Source of the DNA: Diphasiastrum complanatum | Lineage: Eukaryota > Streptophyta > Lycopodiopsida > Lycopodiales > Lycopodiaceae | NCBI GenBank assembly: GCA_029204225.1 | Contig: CM055102.1 | Coordinates: forward strand, 20,891,192 to 20,955,191 | DNA: 64,000 bases | Direction of reading: 5' to 3' | Shown: in pieces, positions 1 to 11,599 of the stretch | Layout of the letters: every line of letters begins with the position of its first letter | Numbering within the stretch: the stretch's first letter is position 1 | Notes under the pieces: model-generated | Told to the model about the DNA's origin: nothing | The model's database searches: none | The model's input: only the letters and a program-made list of their open reading frames with translations | Position numbers and translations under genes: made by a program

Positions 1-185
1 TTGGTAATGATATAATCATGTTGCTTATTTATGCTGATGACATTCTATTATGTGGAAGCAACATGGATTTACTTGTTGATACAAGATCTCCTTAGGAAAG
101 GAATTTAAAATGCAAGATCTTGGATTTTTACATCATGTACTTGGATTAGAGATTAAGATCTCTAATGACTTAGCTTTCATTTCAG
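1..185 (+). mobile_element. Ty1/Copia reverse transcriptase fragment, cut by window edge
   Basis: Translation near position 12-60 reads LLIYADDILLCGS, the catalytic YADD block of Copia reverse transcriptase. About 50 bases on, in another frame, comes KMQDLGFLHHVLGLEIK, which matches the segment that follows YxDD in Copia RT. A frameshift and a stop lie between the two, so the piece is dead. The upstream part of the element lies outside the window. The 3' side ends near 185, where recognisable coding stops. No LTR follows. Confidence 0.75.
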
Positions 186-2633
186 TTATCATTCATCCTT
201 CATGCACCAAGCATACAAGTCTACCAAGGACTCTGATGACTCCCCTACATTTCATGAGCTTTCTCATGTAGGTTACATGCTTTGACAAGCATCCACAAAA
301 ATATGGATCACATATCAACTTGGACTACTCATTCATGCTTTTTATTTACCCAAAAGTTTCCCAAGCATGAGCTCCACCACACTTCCGCCGTGAAGTGTTA
401 ACACCTTGTCACCTCCAAACTTGTCAAAAGTTCCACCACCGCACAAGCTTAACTCTACAAACTCTAGTAATCCACTTGCTAGCTCACTTTCATGAGTACC
501 TAGTTAGATGTCCTCTTCGCATCACCACTTCATGAAATGTAGTCAAGTTACTAGATCGCTTTCCAAATTTCCACTTTGGCTCATCCAGTTGACCTTTCAA
601 TTGACATCCTTCACCTTATGACTGCCACCATTGCATTTCCACCATTAAGCTAGTGTAAACGTCTCCTCAACCGAGACATTTCTCCCTTGCAAAAGCATGT
701 GAAGCAGCCACAACCACCGAATCTGACAATGCCCTTGCCGATTTTCACCTTGAGAGGCCCCCTCCAAGCGTCCCTTGAGCTTGGTTAGTTTGAACTTCCA
801 AAAAGTTGAATCATTAGACATGAACTATTTCACCATGTCCATCGACATAATGCGGCACCATGTCTGGATCTCTCCTGTGGTTGGATCCCCTCTCTCAATT
901 TTTGCCAATTAAGAGTTTCACGAAGCCTCATTGCAAGTTTTCCACATCTCCTAGCCTTCTCCAATGCAATTCTGCCCTTCACTACTCTAACTCACAATGC
1001 ACTGTGATTAAGCTCATCAAGACCACTTGCGAACGCTTCAGAGCTTCTTGGCTAAAGGCACACGCCTTTTTTCCTAGCCTGCCCCACAGACTTTTAGCCA
1101 AAAATTGGGCTTAGTTTGGCACACAGGTCACCAAATAGCAAAAACTGTACCTCATTGGGTCACTTATCTCCTAGTCCATCGAATAGTGTCAAGAGCGCAT
1201 CAAAATTCATTTCTCCTTGACAATGTTGTCGCTCTGTCTGTCAGCTCTGTGCAAGCTTTTACAGGCTCCAAAATGTCCCTTATTTGACCCCAAAAGCCCT
1301 CCTCTAGCCAAAGTAAGGCCCTTCCAAAGTGGCCTTAGAGAATGAGTTCAAAAAATGAACTGTTTCTTTATCTCGAAAAGCTCCTGCCCTTCAATGCCAA
1401 ATTCACCAGTCAAGCCCCTTCAACGGCTTTCAAAATGAAATTTTTTAATGAAGTTACCTTGCAAAATGCCCTTCAATTGCCTTTAGGCCCATTTCACTCT
1501 CCATCCAATTGTGTCCTCCAATCTAACGATCTGCGTCATTTCGTCGTCGATCTGAATGGGCCAAGATTCGACGATTTTCCAGCCTTTTCGTGAACTGAAT
1601 ATGACACATCTGGCCATGGACCACCTCTAGCCGCTAGAGCCCTTTGATGGCTGGGCACGTGGGGGCTGCCACAAGCTCCTCCTTTGTTCTCCTTCCATAA
1701 ACAAGCTATGGTTTCTTTTCCTTTGCTATGGCTGCATCTGATCAGAGCATCCAAGCTCCTCCTAGAGTCCACGGCCATCTACGGCCTTCAAGCAGCTACT
1801 GTTTCTCCCCAAGGCGCCCAGCTGTATAAGCTTACATCTCCAAAAAAGACTTAGAATGATGAAAGATCAGAGGTTTTTCCTCCCTAGAACCCTGACTCTC
1901 AAAAACCTTCATAGCAAGAGAATTGAATTGCTCTCTGATGAAAGCATGGCTATCCACGGCCTCCTAGCAGTTGAGTCCACTGCCAGGGCACCCACATGAA
2001 GCCTCCTACAGCTCAAAATTTGGTTCTGTATGAAGAAAGATCCAACATTGTCTTCTTGTAAACCCTAGCTATCCGTGAGAATGCTCAGAGAACTACCAAT
2101 TACTTCTCCACCCTTCCATGGTTGAGCATGGCTTCTTGCGGTCATCACCTAGCTGCTCCAGTGCCCTACTATATCTTCTTACAATAGCAAAACAGCTTCC
2201 TACAGAGAAAGATCCAAACTTTTTGCTCTTTAAACCCCGGTTTGCAAAGACTAAGCTTTGTTGCATATCTTTGGAACTGTCTTCTGATCGATTCTAGAGA
2301 ATTGAATCTCCACAGCTACCATGGCTGTCCAACAACCTGTCCCAATCTTTGTTTGCAACAAACTGCTCCACAATTCACTGAGAATCACCTCCGTTATGAG
2401 CACTTCTTCTTTTTTGTCAGCTGCCTCATAGCCTGCTTGCTATGAGATTTTCTTTTACTTTGATTCTACGAATTGGCTTCGTATGCACTGAATCAAAGGG
2501 CTTTGCATCACCGATCACCCCGAAGCATCCTATACCCCGTATGGCATCCTTATCGTTGCTCGGTTCTGATGCTACCATCGATGGAATCACTCTTCCAAGA
2601 GCTTCGATCGTGCATGTTCCTCCACAGCCTGCG
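186..2633. other. Non-coding stretch resembling a retroelement leader
   Basis: No gene is recognised here and short frames look random. A block around 1360-1500, including TGAAATTTTTTAATGAAGTT-like sequence, resembles part of the minus-strand Copia leader at about 43850-43960. With the primer-site-like sequence at 2634-2647, this suggests an old minus-strand Copia untranslated leader. That is inference from one shared block. Confidence 0.35.
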
Positions 2634-2647
2634 GGCTCTGATACTAA
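2634..2647 (-). promoter_or_regulatory. Primer-binding-site-like sequence (degenerate)
   Basis: On the minus strand this reads TTAGTATCAGAGCC, close to the plant Copia primer site TGGTATCAGAGC that pairs with initiator Met-tRNA. If real, a decayed minus-strand 5' LTR should occupy roughly 2648-3040; I see no second copy in the window to confirm it. Confidence 0.35.
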
Positions 2648-3050
2648 GTTAACATTCTATGCGAAAATTCTGATCTAGTGGAGAGTGCAGATTAGAGATG
2701 CAATCACTGACTGATTGTCAACCATCGAAACCATGAACAACATCCACAAGTAACAGAGTGATGGAGGAGCTCACATAAAGCAAAAGAGCTCACAAGGCAA
2801 AAGCATCTTGATTACAAAGAGACTGATACATATACAAGTAAAGGTCCCCTTTGCATGGGGATGCCACATGGCATAGACCTAATAAATGCACGAAATTCAC
2901 TATTGGCCTCTACGTGGCATTTTAGCCTATATACAGGTAAACTCCCATTATTGGCCCGGGACAAGCCCCCAGGCTAGCTTCTTAGCTAAAGCCTACCAAA
3001 CTGAAATAGTACATAACTGTAAACTACAATCATAGTTGAGCTTACTATTT

Positions 3051-3834
3051 CTAGCTGATTGGACTATATTGGTCCTATCCACCCTGCTACAAGAAGCTCA
3101 CAAGTCCGATATATTATCGTGGCTAAAGATTACCTCACCAAGTGGGTCGAAGTCAAGGCAGTGAAAATAGCTGACGCTCGAACAACTGCCAAGTTCCTAT
3201 ATGAAAATATCATTGTGTGCTTTGGATGCCCAGTGGAGATAGTTAGCGATCGTGGAAGCCATTTGTCAGTGAGACCATCAAAGTCCTATTGGAAGAATTC
3301 TTTGTGATCCATCGATTCAACATGCCTTATTATCCTGGCGGTAATGGGCAAGTGGAATCATCCAATAAGATCTTTTGTAATGTGATCACGAAAATAGTGA
3401 AAGCTAGCAGATCTGATTGGGAGCACAAGTTACATGCTGCTCTATGGGCATTCATAACAACTTACAAGGAAAGCACTGACTACATGCCATTTCAACTAGA
3501 TTATGGTCAAGATGCAGTAATGTCAATGGAGTTTTTGGTACCTTCATTAATAATTGTCACAAAGCAACGTCTTGATGAATCCAAATCTCTGCATTTATGC
3601 CATGAAGCATTACATAAACTTTGCGAGACGCGCTTACTAGTTGTGCATGCATTGGCGGCTGAGAAGGAGTGATGCAAAACATGGCATGATCGCCGACTAC
3701 ACAAGAAGGATCTTCGATCAGGAGATCTAGTCCTCATGTACAAACTAAGGCGATCAAGAAAAAGTTGAAATTCATAGGTGAAGGCCTGTACCGCGTCAAG
3801 GAAATCCTAAGCCATGGAGCCGTGGATCTTGAAT
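3051..3834 (+). mobile_element. Ty3/Gypsy integrase fragment (family B)
   Basis: This encodes the catalytic core and C-terminal part of a Gypsy integrase. The DDE residues are visible: the Asp of DYIGPI near 3060, the Asp of VSDRG near 3248, and the Glu of GQVESSN near 3350. A frameshift near 3290 separates the first two motifs from the third. After a stop at 3670, reading continues in another frame as GDLVLMYKLRRSRKKLKF and GLYRVKEILSHGAVDLE, the usual integrase tail that carries the polypurine-proximal domain. RT and LTRs are absent. The protein closely resembles the integrase at 46110-46700 and the minus-strand one at 13880-14222, so all belong to one family. Confidence 0.85.
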
Positions 3835-5433
3835 GACTATATGGGATGTCGTTCGATACTTCCATCAATGGTAGCTGACTTCATAAGTACTGGCAACCTC
3901 AGTGAATAGATCCAGAATGTGGATGTCACTTAATGCATACAATGAAGCCTTATTAGAAGTCATCCCAGATAGATCTAATGAAATGAAGCTAGATCTAGGT
4001 GAGATTTAGTTAGATCAAGCAGAATCCCTCAAAATTCAGCAAGATCATGCAAGATCCGGACAGATCAAGGGAGATCCGACAAGATCCAAGTGGGATCTAG
4101 ATCCAGATAGGATCCAAAGGATAGCAGATCATCAGATAAACAACAATTAATCTCCAACCTTGCAAATCGAAAGATGGCAATCTTGAGAAAAAACAGCAAA
4201 TTAGAGGCAAAAAGCACTTAAACTGATGGATTTGCTACCAATTAGCCATCATAACTCTCTAAGAATTCTCCATAGTCATATCTGACATGGATGCAATGGT
4301 ATACCAGTCTACAAGAGCTATGGATAAGAAAATTTCAAGATCTCACCAAAAAACACCAAAGAAGAGCACTTTTTCCATGATTTTTTGAGATCCCTTGGGA
4401 ACTGACTTTGTCAGTCACTACATCTGACTCGGATACATCTATTAAAATCTCTGTGAAAGTTACTGATGGAAAAATCATCAAATTTGAGTGTCTACGAGGG
4501 TTCAGAGAATCAAAAACTAAGGAACCTTCGTAGGACATCAAGATCTGCAAACCAACCTTTGCAGAGGGCATACATGGAATCAGAGTAGTAAAATTAGCCT
4601 GCCTACATGGTCTGATCTTGAAAATCCAACATCTAGAGCAAGTTGTGCGAGAGTTCACCTTCTACGACGGTGAAACCTTCTCAAACAGGCTGAACCTTCA
4701 CAGAACCTTCACAGGGCAGTCAAGTCACCTTCTGAACCTTTGTAGACTTCACTAAGGTCTTAGAATATTATGACGCAGGTCCCTAAAATTTTTTGGTTGG
4801 AACTGAACTAGAAAAAGTGCACTTTTCCTAATACGCACTCTAATTTTTGGTATAAGGGAAAATTTGAGTCATTTGGCACTTCATTCAGTGAAGCTTTGCC
4901 ACTAAAATACACTAAATTTTCAATGTTATCAGATTGCGACGAAAATTCTCACCAGCCTTCATCAACTCTCACAGCCACCTGTTACACACAGTGCCACCAT
5001 TTCCACCTTCGTTTCCACAATTTTCATCTTTTCGCAGTTTTTTAAGCCTTTAGCCTGTTTTTTACGTCTTTTCCTCTTTCTTGAGTGTCTTTTCACCTTT
5101 TTTCCATCTTCATCACTAGCACACCTTTTTGTCCATCTAACGTCATGACTTCTTCTTCCTCTACTAACAATACTCACATGAAGTAGGTTATCCAACGTGA
5201 GATACTTGTTGGAATGACAAAGTAGAGCCACAGCCCACGCTCAAAGAAATTCCATAAGTAGAAGTGGGACTTTGTTCAAAGTGGATATAAGTGGTAAATG
5301 TCTCAGTGTTTAATGTCCCCTGGTACCAACCCCTTTGCGGGTAAGGGGGAGCACTTGGATTCGTGGGTGGCTAGGCGTCCGGGGACGGGATCCTAGAATG
5401 CGGCTCACGGAAGGGGCAAAAGTCTCCGTATTT
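3835..5433. other. Unassigned region with GATC-rich patch
   Basis: No gene recognised. Between 3970 and 4130 the tetramer GATC occurs about 12 times within roughly 160 bases, mostly as AGATCT, AGATCC or AGATCA. From 4335 to 5230 there are only short frames without family resemblance. A GC-richer patch lies at about 5325-5425. Confidence 0.4.
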
Positions 5434-5512
5434 TGGTGCAACCTCTGAACCAAAGAAAGGTTAAGTTGCATCATGGTGCAACCTCTGAACCAAAAAGCTT
5501 AAGTTGTATCCA
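5434..5512. repeat. Two tandem copies of a 40-bp unit
   Basis: The sequence beginning TGGTGCAACCTCTGAACC at 5434 is repeated at 5474 with a few changes. The second copy lies immediately before the Copia integrase remnant. Confidence 0.8.
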
Positions 5513-5519
5513 TTGAAGG

Positions 5520-6262
5520 CCCATCGAATAAACAATGATCTATCTATTTGTGTTCGCAACGTCCTTCATGTTCCTCAGCTATCAAAGAACCTGTTATCAG
5601 TCTCTAAGATAACTGATGAGGGCTACACTGTTACTTTTTCATCTGAACAATGTACAATATATGAGGAAGATACTACTCTGACTACATGCACTAGAGTCGA
5701 AAATCCTTACATATTCTCTAATTCAGTTGCATTAGCTAGCACCTCTCATGAAAATGTAAACGATAATGCTATTCCGTGGCATAGTCGATTTGGACATGTG
5801 AATACAAGATCACTTCCCTATATGTGTTGTAATAATTTAGTTGATGGATTGTATTTCTCTTCTTCATTAGATAAGAAATTTTTCTTTTTGTGAATCATGT
5901 GTCTATGGCAAACACTCTAGAAGCAAGTTTCCCAAATCACATTCCATCAAAACAAAGCATGTATTGGATCTTGTACATAGCGATCTTTGTGCTCCAATGC
6001 CAACTCCGTCCTTAGGAGATGCAATCTATTTTATCACTTTCATAGATGATTATTCTAGATGGTCTACGGTCATGTTCATTAAGCACAAATCTGAAGCCTT
6101 TGAATGCTTCAAGAGATGCAAGGCCATGGCTGAGACACAAATGACTACAAAAGTGAGAACACTTTGTACTGATGGTGGCGGCAAATACTTCTCTAACGAG
6201 ATGTCCAACTACATGGGTGAACATGATATTAGAAGACAGTTCACGACTTCTTATTTTTTTGT
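5520..6262 (+). mobile_element. Ty1/Copia protease-tail, GAG-pre-integrase and integrase fragment
   Basis: The first frame (to 5893) contains NVLHVPQLSKNLLSVSKI, typical of the region after Copia protease, and then WHSRFGHVNTRSL, the zinc-binding GAG-pre-integrase segment. After a stop and frameshift the integrase core continues at 5964 with DLVHSDLCAPM (first catalytic Asp), FIDDYSRW, and CTDGGGKYFS (second catalytic Asp). The frame is cut near 6262 before the catalytic Glu, at the border of the next element. No polymerase follows in this family. Confidence 0.8.
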
Positions 6263-6297
6263 TGTAGGTCCAGATTGGTAAATGGTCGAAATGCCCA

Positions 6298-6590
6298 TTA
6301 GAATAGGCTAATCTATGGGGTTTGTTAAGTAGTGCCTATTCTGAGTTAAAATAGCAATGATCGACTTATAAAGTGCTTTCTTATTTCAACGGCACCATAT
6401 GTGCTTAGTTCTAGAGTTATCGGGCCATCTTTCTTTTACGTGCCCTTTGAGTGTTTTTAAGCAACTTATCTTTGTACTTACGAGTCAATTGAATATACAG
6501 TTTGAGGAGAGCAATTCTATGGTCTTGTTACACTTGACGTTGTGTTGTGGTGATTGATCCGGTCGGGTGTTTAAACAATGTTTTCTTAAC
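6298..6590 (+). repeat. Putative 5' LTR of a Copia element
   Basis: The stretch begins TTAGAATAGG and ends TTTTCTTAAC, directly before a perfect primer site. The ends resemble the TTAGAA/TTCTAA ends of the family A LTR at 8537-8782, but the interior does not match that LTR. It may be a diverged or recombined LTR, and the left boundary is approximate. Confidence 0.4.
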
Positions 6591-6591
6591 T

Positions 6592-6603
6592 TGGTATCAG
6601 AGC
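6592..6603 (+). promoter_or_regulatory. Primer-binding site (initiator Met-tRNA type)
   Basis: TGGTATCAGAGC is the standard plant Copia primer site complementary to the 3' end of initiator Met-tRNA. It marks the end of a 5' LTR and sets plus-strand orientation. Confidence 0.8.
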
Positions 6604-7095
6604 CCTTGGTGGCTTGAATCACCGGACAAAAACAGAGAGCTGCGAATTCACGACGGTTTGTTGGCTAGGAAGCACAAAACTGAGTCTGTGGAGATTCGTG
6701 GAATGGCTCAAAACTGTAAAAAGAATTCAGAGACAGGTAATTGTTGGTTGAATTATAAAGCAAGCAAAGATTGAAGCTGAAAATTCTTATGGAGGGTTGC
6801 TTGGCGTTTGTGATTGGTTTGAATCCAATCGAACACCGTTTGAAGAGTGGTTTGGAGCAGAAGATTGTCTGCAGTAGGGCGACCTCAGCCAGATAGGAGC
6901 TGCAAGTGAAATCTCAGGGAAAGCCTGAGTAAAGCCCAATATATCCTTCTCTTCAAAGTTGCTAGGGTTTCAAAGTGCAAAATCTGGGATATCTCCTTGT
7001 AGGAGGCCGTTTTCAGAGCTGTAAGTTGCTGAAAATGGGCACCCTGGTAGTGCGATTCAATAGTAGGGAGGCCGTGACTGGCGGTGGAGGAAGAA
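6604..7095 (+). other. Copia untranslated leader
   Basis: This sits between the primer site and the point where reverse transcriptase coding begins abruptly. Gag, protease and integrase that should lie here are missing, so a large internal deletion joined leader to RT near 7096. Confidence 0.55.
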
Positions 7096-8496
7096 GGAAA
7101 CCCATTGGTTGCAAATGGGTATACAAGACTAAGTACCATGCAGATGGAAGTATAGCAAAGCACAAGGCAAGATTGGTGATCAAAGGGTATGCTCAAAGTA
7201 AAGGCATTGACTATGAGGAGGCCTTTGCGCTAGTATGTAAGTGGAATACTCTACGACTACTTGTTGCTTTAATTTCACATTTTGGTTGGCCATTGTATCA
7301 GATGGATGTGAAGTCTGCTTTTCTAAATGGTGAGTTAGAAGAAGAGGTGTTCATGGATCAACCTGAAGGCTTTGTAGCGAAGGGTCAGGAAAATAAAGTA
7401 TGTCACTTGAAGAAAGTGCTTTATGGTCTTAAACAGGCACCACGTGTGTGGTATAGCAGGATTGATGCCTATTTTTGTTCAAAGGGGATGGTGAGAACAC
7501 ATTCTGATCCAAATCTATATGTCTTATGCTTTGATGGTATGGTTGCTTTGATTGCTCTTTATGTTGATGACTTTATTATTACGAGAAATAATCAAGAGAT
7601 TATAGATATGATCAAGAAAGACCCCAAGGAGCAATTCAAGATGACAGATCTCAACATAATGCATTATTGCCTTGGCGTAGAAGTATGGCAAAAAGGACAC
7701 TAAGTGGGTTTAACATAGGTGACATAAGTCAAAGAGCTGCTGCACAGGTTTAGGTTGCAGGATTGCAAACCAGTGAATACTCCTATTGAACCAGGTAAAA
7801 AGCTATCTAAGCTTGATGAGTCATAGTCATTTGATGCTACACTGTATAGGCAGTTAGTAGGGAGCTTGATTTACCTTACCACGACTAGACCTGATATATG
7901 TTATGTTGTTGGCATTGTAAGTCAGTTTACGGCAGCACCTTGGAAGACAGCTAAACGCATTTTGCTTTATGTGAAAGGCACTTCAGATTATGGCTTGATT
8001 TATAGGAAGCATGATGGTTTACCTGAGTTGTGTCTATGTGGATGCGGATTGGGGAGCTGACTATGATGATTGTAGATCCACCATAGGGTATGTATTCCAG
8101 TTTTGTGGTAGTTGCTTTTCCTGGTCTAGTAAGAAGCAAAGTACAATTGCTCTATCCACCACAGAAGTAGAATATAAGGCAATGTGTAGTGCAACATAGT
8201 AAGCTATATGATTGAGACAAATCTTGAAAGAAGTTGGCATGAAACAGAAAAATCCCACGACATTACATAGCGACAGTCAGAGTGGCATTCAACTATCAAA
8301 GAATCCAGTGTTCCATGCAAGAACTAAACACATTGAGATTCAGTATCACTTTATACATGAGAGGCTGCTGAGTCATGAAAGTCATGTTGTTCATTGTAGC
8401 ACAGAAGAACAACTAGCTGATATTTTCACTAAGCCACTTGTTGGAGAAAAGTTTGATAAGTTTAAATCAAAGCTTTCAATACTTAAAGTTTGTTGA
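7096..8496 (+). mobile_element. Ty1/Copia RT and RNase H remnant (family A-type)
   Basis: RT starts at KPIGCKWVYKTKYHADG, followed by KHKARLVIKGYAQ, YQMDVKSAFLNG (first catalytic Asp), LYGLKQAPRVWYSR and LYVDDFII (catalytic YVDD) up to 7703. After a stop at 7703 the connection region continues with YLTTTRPDICYVVGIVSQF at 7866. A frameshift leads to the RNase H part: YVDADWGADYDDCRSTIGYV, then STIALSTTEVEYKA, then DSQSGIQLSKNPVFHARTKH, ending ADIFTKPL at 8420. At least two frameshifts and two stops make it non-functional. The open frame from 6975 to 7703 is a chance in-frame fusion of leader and RT. Confidence 0.9.
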
Positions 8497-8522
8497 CTAT
8501 AAAGCTATGTAGTAGACTCTAC

Positions 8523-8536
8523 TTTAAGGGAGAGAG
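8523..8536 (+). promoter_or_regulatory. Polypurine tract
   Basis: A purine run containing AAGGGAGAGAG lies immediately before the LTR start at 8537. It is the expected primer for plus-strand synthesis in a Copia element. Confidence 0.7.
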
Positions 8537-8782
8537 TTAGAATTAAAGTAGAATCACTGTGCTACTATACTGTGGGTCCTATCAGTTGATAAGGATCAGT
8601 TGGCCTCGCCACGAGGCAAGTCGACGGGACACGTGTCCTGCCAATAGCATCCTGGGTCATGCATGGGTTGCCTGAGTGAACAACTATATGTACAGTTGCT
8701 ATGTGAGCTTGTTGTGGAGAGTGTTTTTCTGTCTGTGTTACTATGTAGCATGATCTGTGTTCCTGTTCGAAGCAAATTCTAA
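8537..8782 (+). repeat. 3' LTR, family A (ends TTAGAATT / AATTCTAA)
   Basis: It is bounded by the perfect inverted repeat TTAGAATT at 8537-8544 and AATTCTAA at 8775-8782. The same LTR is found in reverse orientation at 44755-45020, where it lies directly beside a primer site, which fixes the outer edge. Plant LTRs normally start TG and end CA, so these termini are unusual. Confidence 0.8.
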
Positions 8783-9225
8783 GTATGAGGACTTTGCAAA
8801 ATCATTGCACCACATTTGTAAAATCAGTACGAAATTGTTGGGGAGAAGAACACATAACACATTACATGGTACTAATCAATTTCATTATATGGAATCTCAT
8901 TTATGATTATATTTATTTCTATTGATGTTACCAATTTCAACTAATTGCAACTCTTGTTTGCAGCACATATTGCTTCATCATGCAACTTATTTTGCAAAGG
9001 AATATGGGAGCTTAAGTATCTGGTCATCACAAGACATGGAAAAATCACATTGGCAAGCATTTGGTGGATATAATTCAAAAAATACATCTGTTATTCATCT
9101 ATTCAGGTGGTTTTACAAATGAGCACAATTTAAATATCAAACAAAGAACTCGTCAAACATTATGATCTTTCAGAAAGCATTCAAATTCATCAGAAAAGAG
9201 AGATCTTGTTGATACAATGAAAAAC

Positions 9226-9261
<36 letters not shown>

Positions 9262-9605
9262 AATCTATTTTAATTTCAATTTTCATCATCTCCAAGTTTG
9301 AGATGCATGGTATTGTCATGAAGGAACAATCTCCTTTCATATGGATCTAAAAACTGTATATTTTTCTTTATGTCTATATATTCCGAATAAAGGGACATTG
9401 AAGATGATCTTTTTGTGGTATCTCCAGGGACATAACTGAGTATTTTAAAAGCTATATCCCTCTTAACAAAAATAATCTTGAATGTTCCTTTGGCATAATT
9501 GTGGCCTCTTAAGCAAACAGACAATGCTCTAATTGCCATTATAATGGTTGCGGCAAATGGACTAAAACTCTGCATCTTCTTCTTTGTTTCATTGTGCTTG
9601 AGAAC
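8783..9605. other. Unassigned region with TA microsatellite
   Basis: No gene recognised. A pure (TA)n run occupies 9229-9257. The right part, 9276-9600, may be decayed sequence downstream of the minus-strand gag that starts at 10400. Confidence 0.5.
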
Positions 9606-10390
9606 TCAACAATCCTTGATGTCATGATTGGTTCTCTTGTAGTACTTGCAGAAGAGTATGGTCTTAGGCTTTTGATGTTGTCGATTATGTTGTTGTGACT
9701 GTTGGTCTGAATCAGTTTGCCCAACTTCCGTCTTCTTGTCCTTCAAAGATTTCTTCTTCTGGAGCTGTTTCTTATTCGAATTGAGAGCGACTGTCTTTGA
9801 ATTTGATGTAGATAAGCTTTTCTTTCTTACTTCTTTCTGCAGTAAACTTGTTGTCACCTTTTGTAGAGATAGGTCAGGAGCATTGCTAAGTAGTAGTACT
9901 AGATTGTCGTAAGAGGGAGGAAGACTGGACAGAAGAGACATGTTAACATCTTCGTCTGAAACTGGCAAACCTATTGTAGCTAACTGATTGAGTAGATGTT
10001 TGAATTCATTTAGATGATCAATGATTGAGATTGCTTCACTCATCTTGAGTGATAGGAATTTCTCTCTTAGAAAGAGACGAGTCGACACATCTGTCGTTTC
10101 GTATAGACTAGGTAGAATGTCCCATGTCTCTTTGGAATTGGAACAATTAGGCACATGAGCTATTTGTGAATCTTTAAGATTCAGAGATACAATGGCAAGA
10201 GCGCCTTTGCCATCCTTAGCTTCCCAGGTGGTCAACATGTCAGGTAGTCGGCTTGGCTATCGAACCGTTAATGTATCCCCATAGTTCTTTTTTAGTGAGT
10301 ATCATCTTCAATTTTGAACTCCCACATGTGGAAGTCATCACCGTTGAACTTATTGATCAAGCGGATTTCTAAAGATGTTCCTTTCATGAT
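9606..10390 (-). mobile_element. Ty1/Copia gag fragment (minus)
   Basis: The protein begins near 10390 with MKGTSLEIRLINKFNGDDFHM, the typical start of Copia gag. A stop lies near 10295, and the frame resumes at 10238 for 210 residues with the gag core: SKETWDILPSLY, FLSLKMSEAISIIDHLNEF and DEDVNMSLLSSLPPSYDNL. A basic, glutamine-rich tail leads to CKYYKRTNHDIKDC, a zinc knuckle that has lost its second cysteine (normal CX2CX4HX4C). Protease and pol do not follow; coding ends at 9606. Its primer site and LTR lie just upstream at 10447 and beyond. Confidence 0.85.
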
Positions 10391-10446
10391 GAATGATCTA
10401 AGAAATTGTAAAACAATTTTGAATACTAATAATAGTTTGGAACAAT

Positions 10447-10458
10447 GCTCTAATACCA
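10447..10458 (-). promoter_or_regulatory. Primer-binding site of the minus-strand Copia
   Basis: On the minus strand this reads TGGTATTAGAGC, the common Copia variant of the initiator Met-tRNA primer site. It lies about 60 bases upstream of the gag start, as expected. Confidence 0.75.
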
Positions 10459-10461
10459 CTC

Positions 10462-11515
10462 TATTGGAGTTCTTGTGATTAAGTGCGGAATAGGAAAGAG
10501 AACTCAACACATAAATTACAATAGGAGCTTTACCAAACTGTAGTTTTTGACCTAAACTTAGATCGACAGGAGAGGTAAAGTGTGGAATAGGAAAGAAAAC
10601 TCAACATATATATTATAATAGGAGTTTTACCAAACTTTAGTTTTTGAACCTAAACTTAGATCGATAGGAGGAATGTCTGGTAGGTGTCGAAGACAACCAC
10701 GAAGGAAGCGAAATGGTTAGGCGTCTGAAATACCCATGCTTCCTTTGAGATTAGAATTTTTGTTGAATGTCACGAGTATCAATGAGAGAGAAAATATTAG
10801 AAAGCATTCATAGTGGAACACACATAAGAAATGAGAGAATCTGAATTAAGTTGTTGTGAATACAATGATCAGATCACGATTCTGTGCCCTCGAATGGTTC
10901 ACAATAATAGAGCACTATGTGATGTGATCTTACTTAGCTAGCTATAGATTGAATAACTATCTCTACTTCTTGAATAACTTTCACTCTCTTGAATATCTCT
11001 GATCCTAAGGAATCAGATAATTAAGATACAATGGAATTTGTGGAGGAACTCTGAATCACGCTAAATTATTATTCGTGTTCTCATCGCTCATCCACTCTTC
11101 TCACTTACGTCTCCATATTTTATTCGTGAGTTACCGTTATGTATATATACATGGAATAGTTACAATGACTGTATGGGCAACGAGCGTGAAACAATGTAGT
11201 TACCAAAAGGTACTGAACTAAACTGTAACGTAGTCGGCGTCAGATAGGGTAGAACAGTTGACAGGATGTAGATGACATGGACCTCAAACTCGAAGACCTC
11301 GAACTTGAAGGATGTTGAAGAATTCGATGTTGATCCTTCTTCTACTTCAATTGATTGATTGTGCACAGACGTTTGGCTGCAATGTCATTTTAGAGAGAGA
11401 GTACACATTTACACGGGATACTGGTGCTCAAGAATCGAATTCGAGTGAGTCGAACTTGAATGACTCGAATTCGGATGTGTCGGAGTGAAGCTTAATTACA
11501 ACATAGAGGGGTTCC
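10462..11515 (-). repeat. LTR-like region upstream of the minus-strand gag
   Basis: It follows the primer site directly, so it should be the 5' LTR. The inner end on the minus strand reads CTCCAATA rather than the usual ending in CA. The outer border is not certain because no second copy is in the window. Around 11435-11480 there are repeated TCGAATTCGA-like palindromes. Confidence 0.45.
10481..10669. repeat. Tandem duplication, 97-bp unit, inside the LTR
   Basis: The block starting AAGTGCGGAATAGGAAAG at 10481 returns at 10578 as AAGTGTGGAATAGGAAAG and stays similar for about 90 bases, with scattered substitutions. Confidence 0.85.
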
Positions 11516-11599
11516 ACACTTGGCTCATTTAGATCATCGTGTGCAAGAGAGGAATTGTTGGTTCACCCTTAATTGTCGTGGACTCATGACAGATGCCCT

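Noticed and set aside
5325-5425. GC-rich patch that looked like part of a tRNA or rRNA
   Set aside because: No cloverleaf or T-loop consensus (GGTTCGAATCC) in a proper position could be found.
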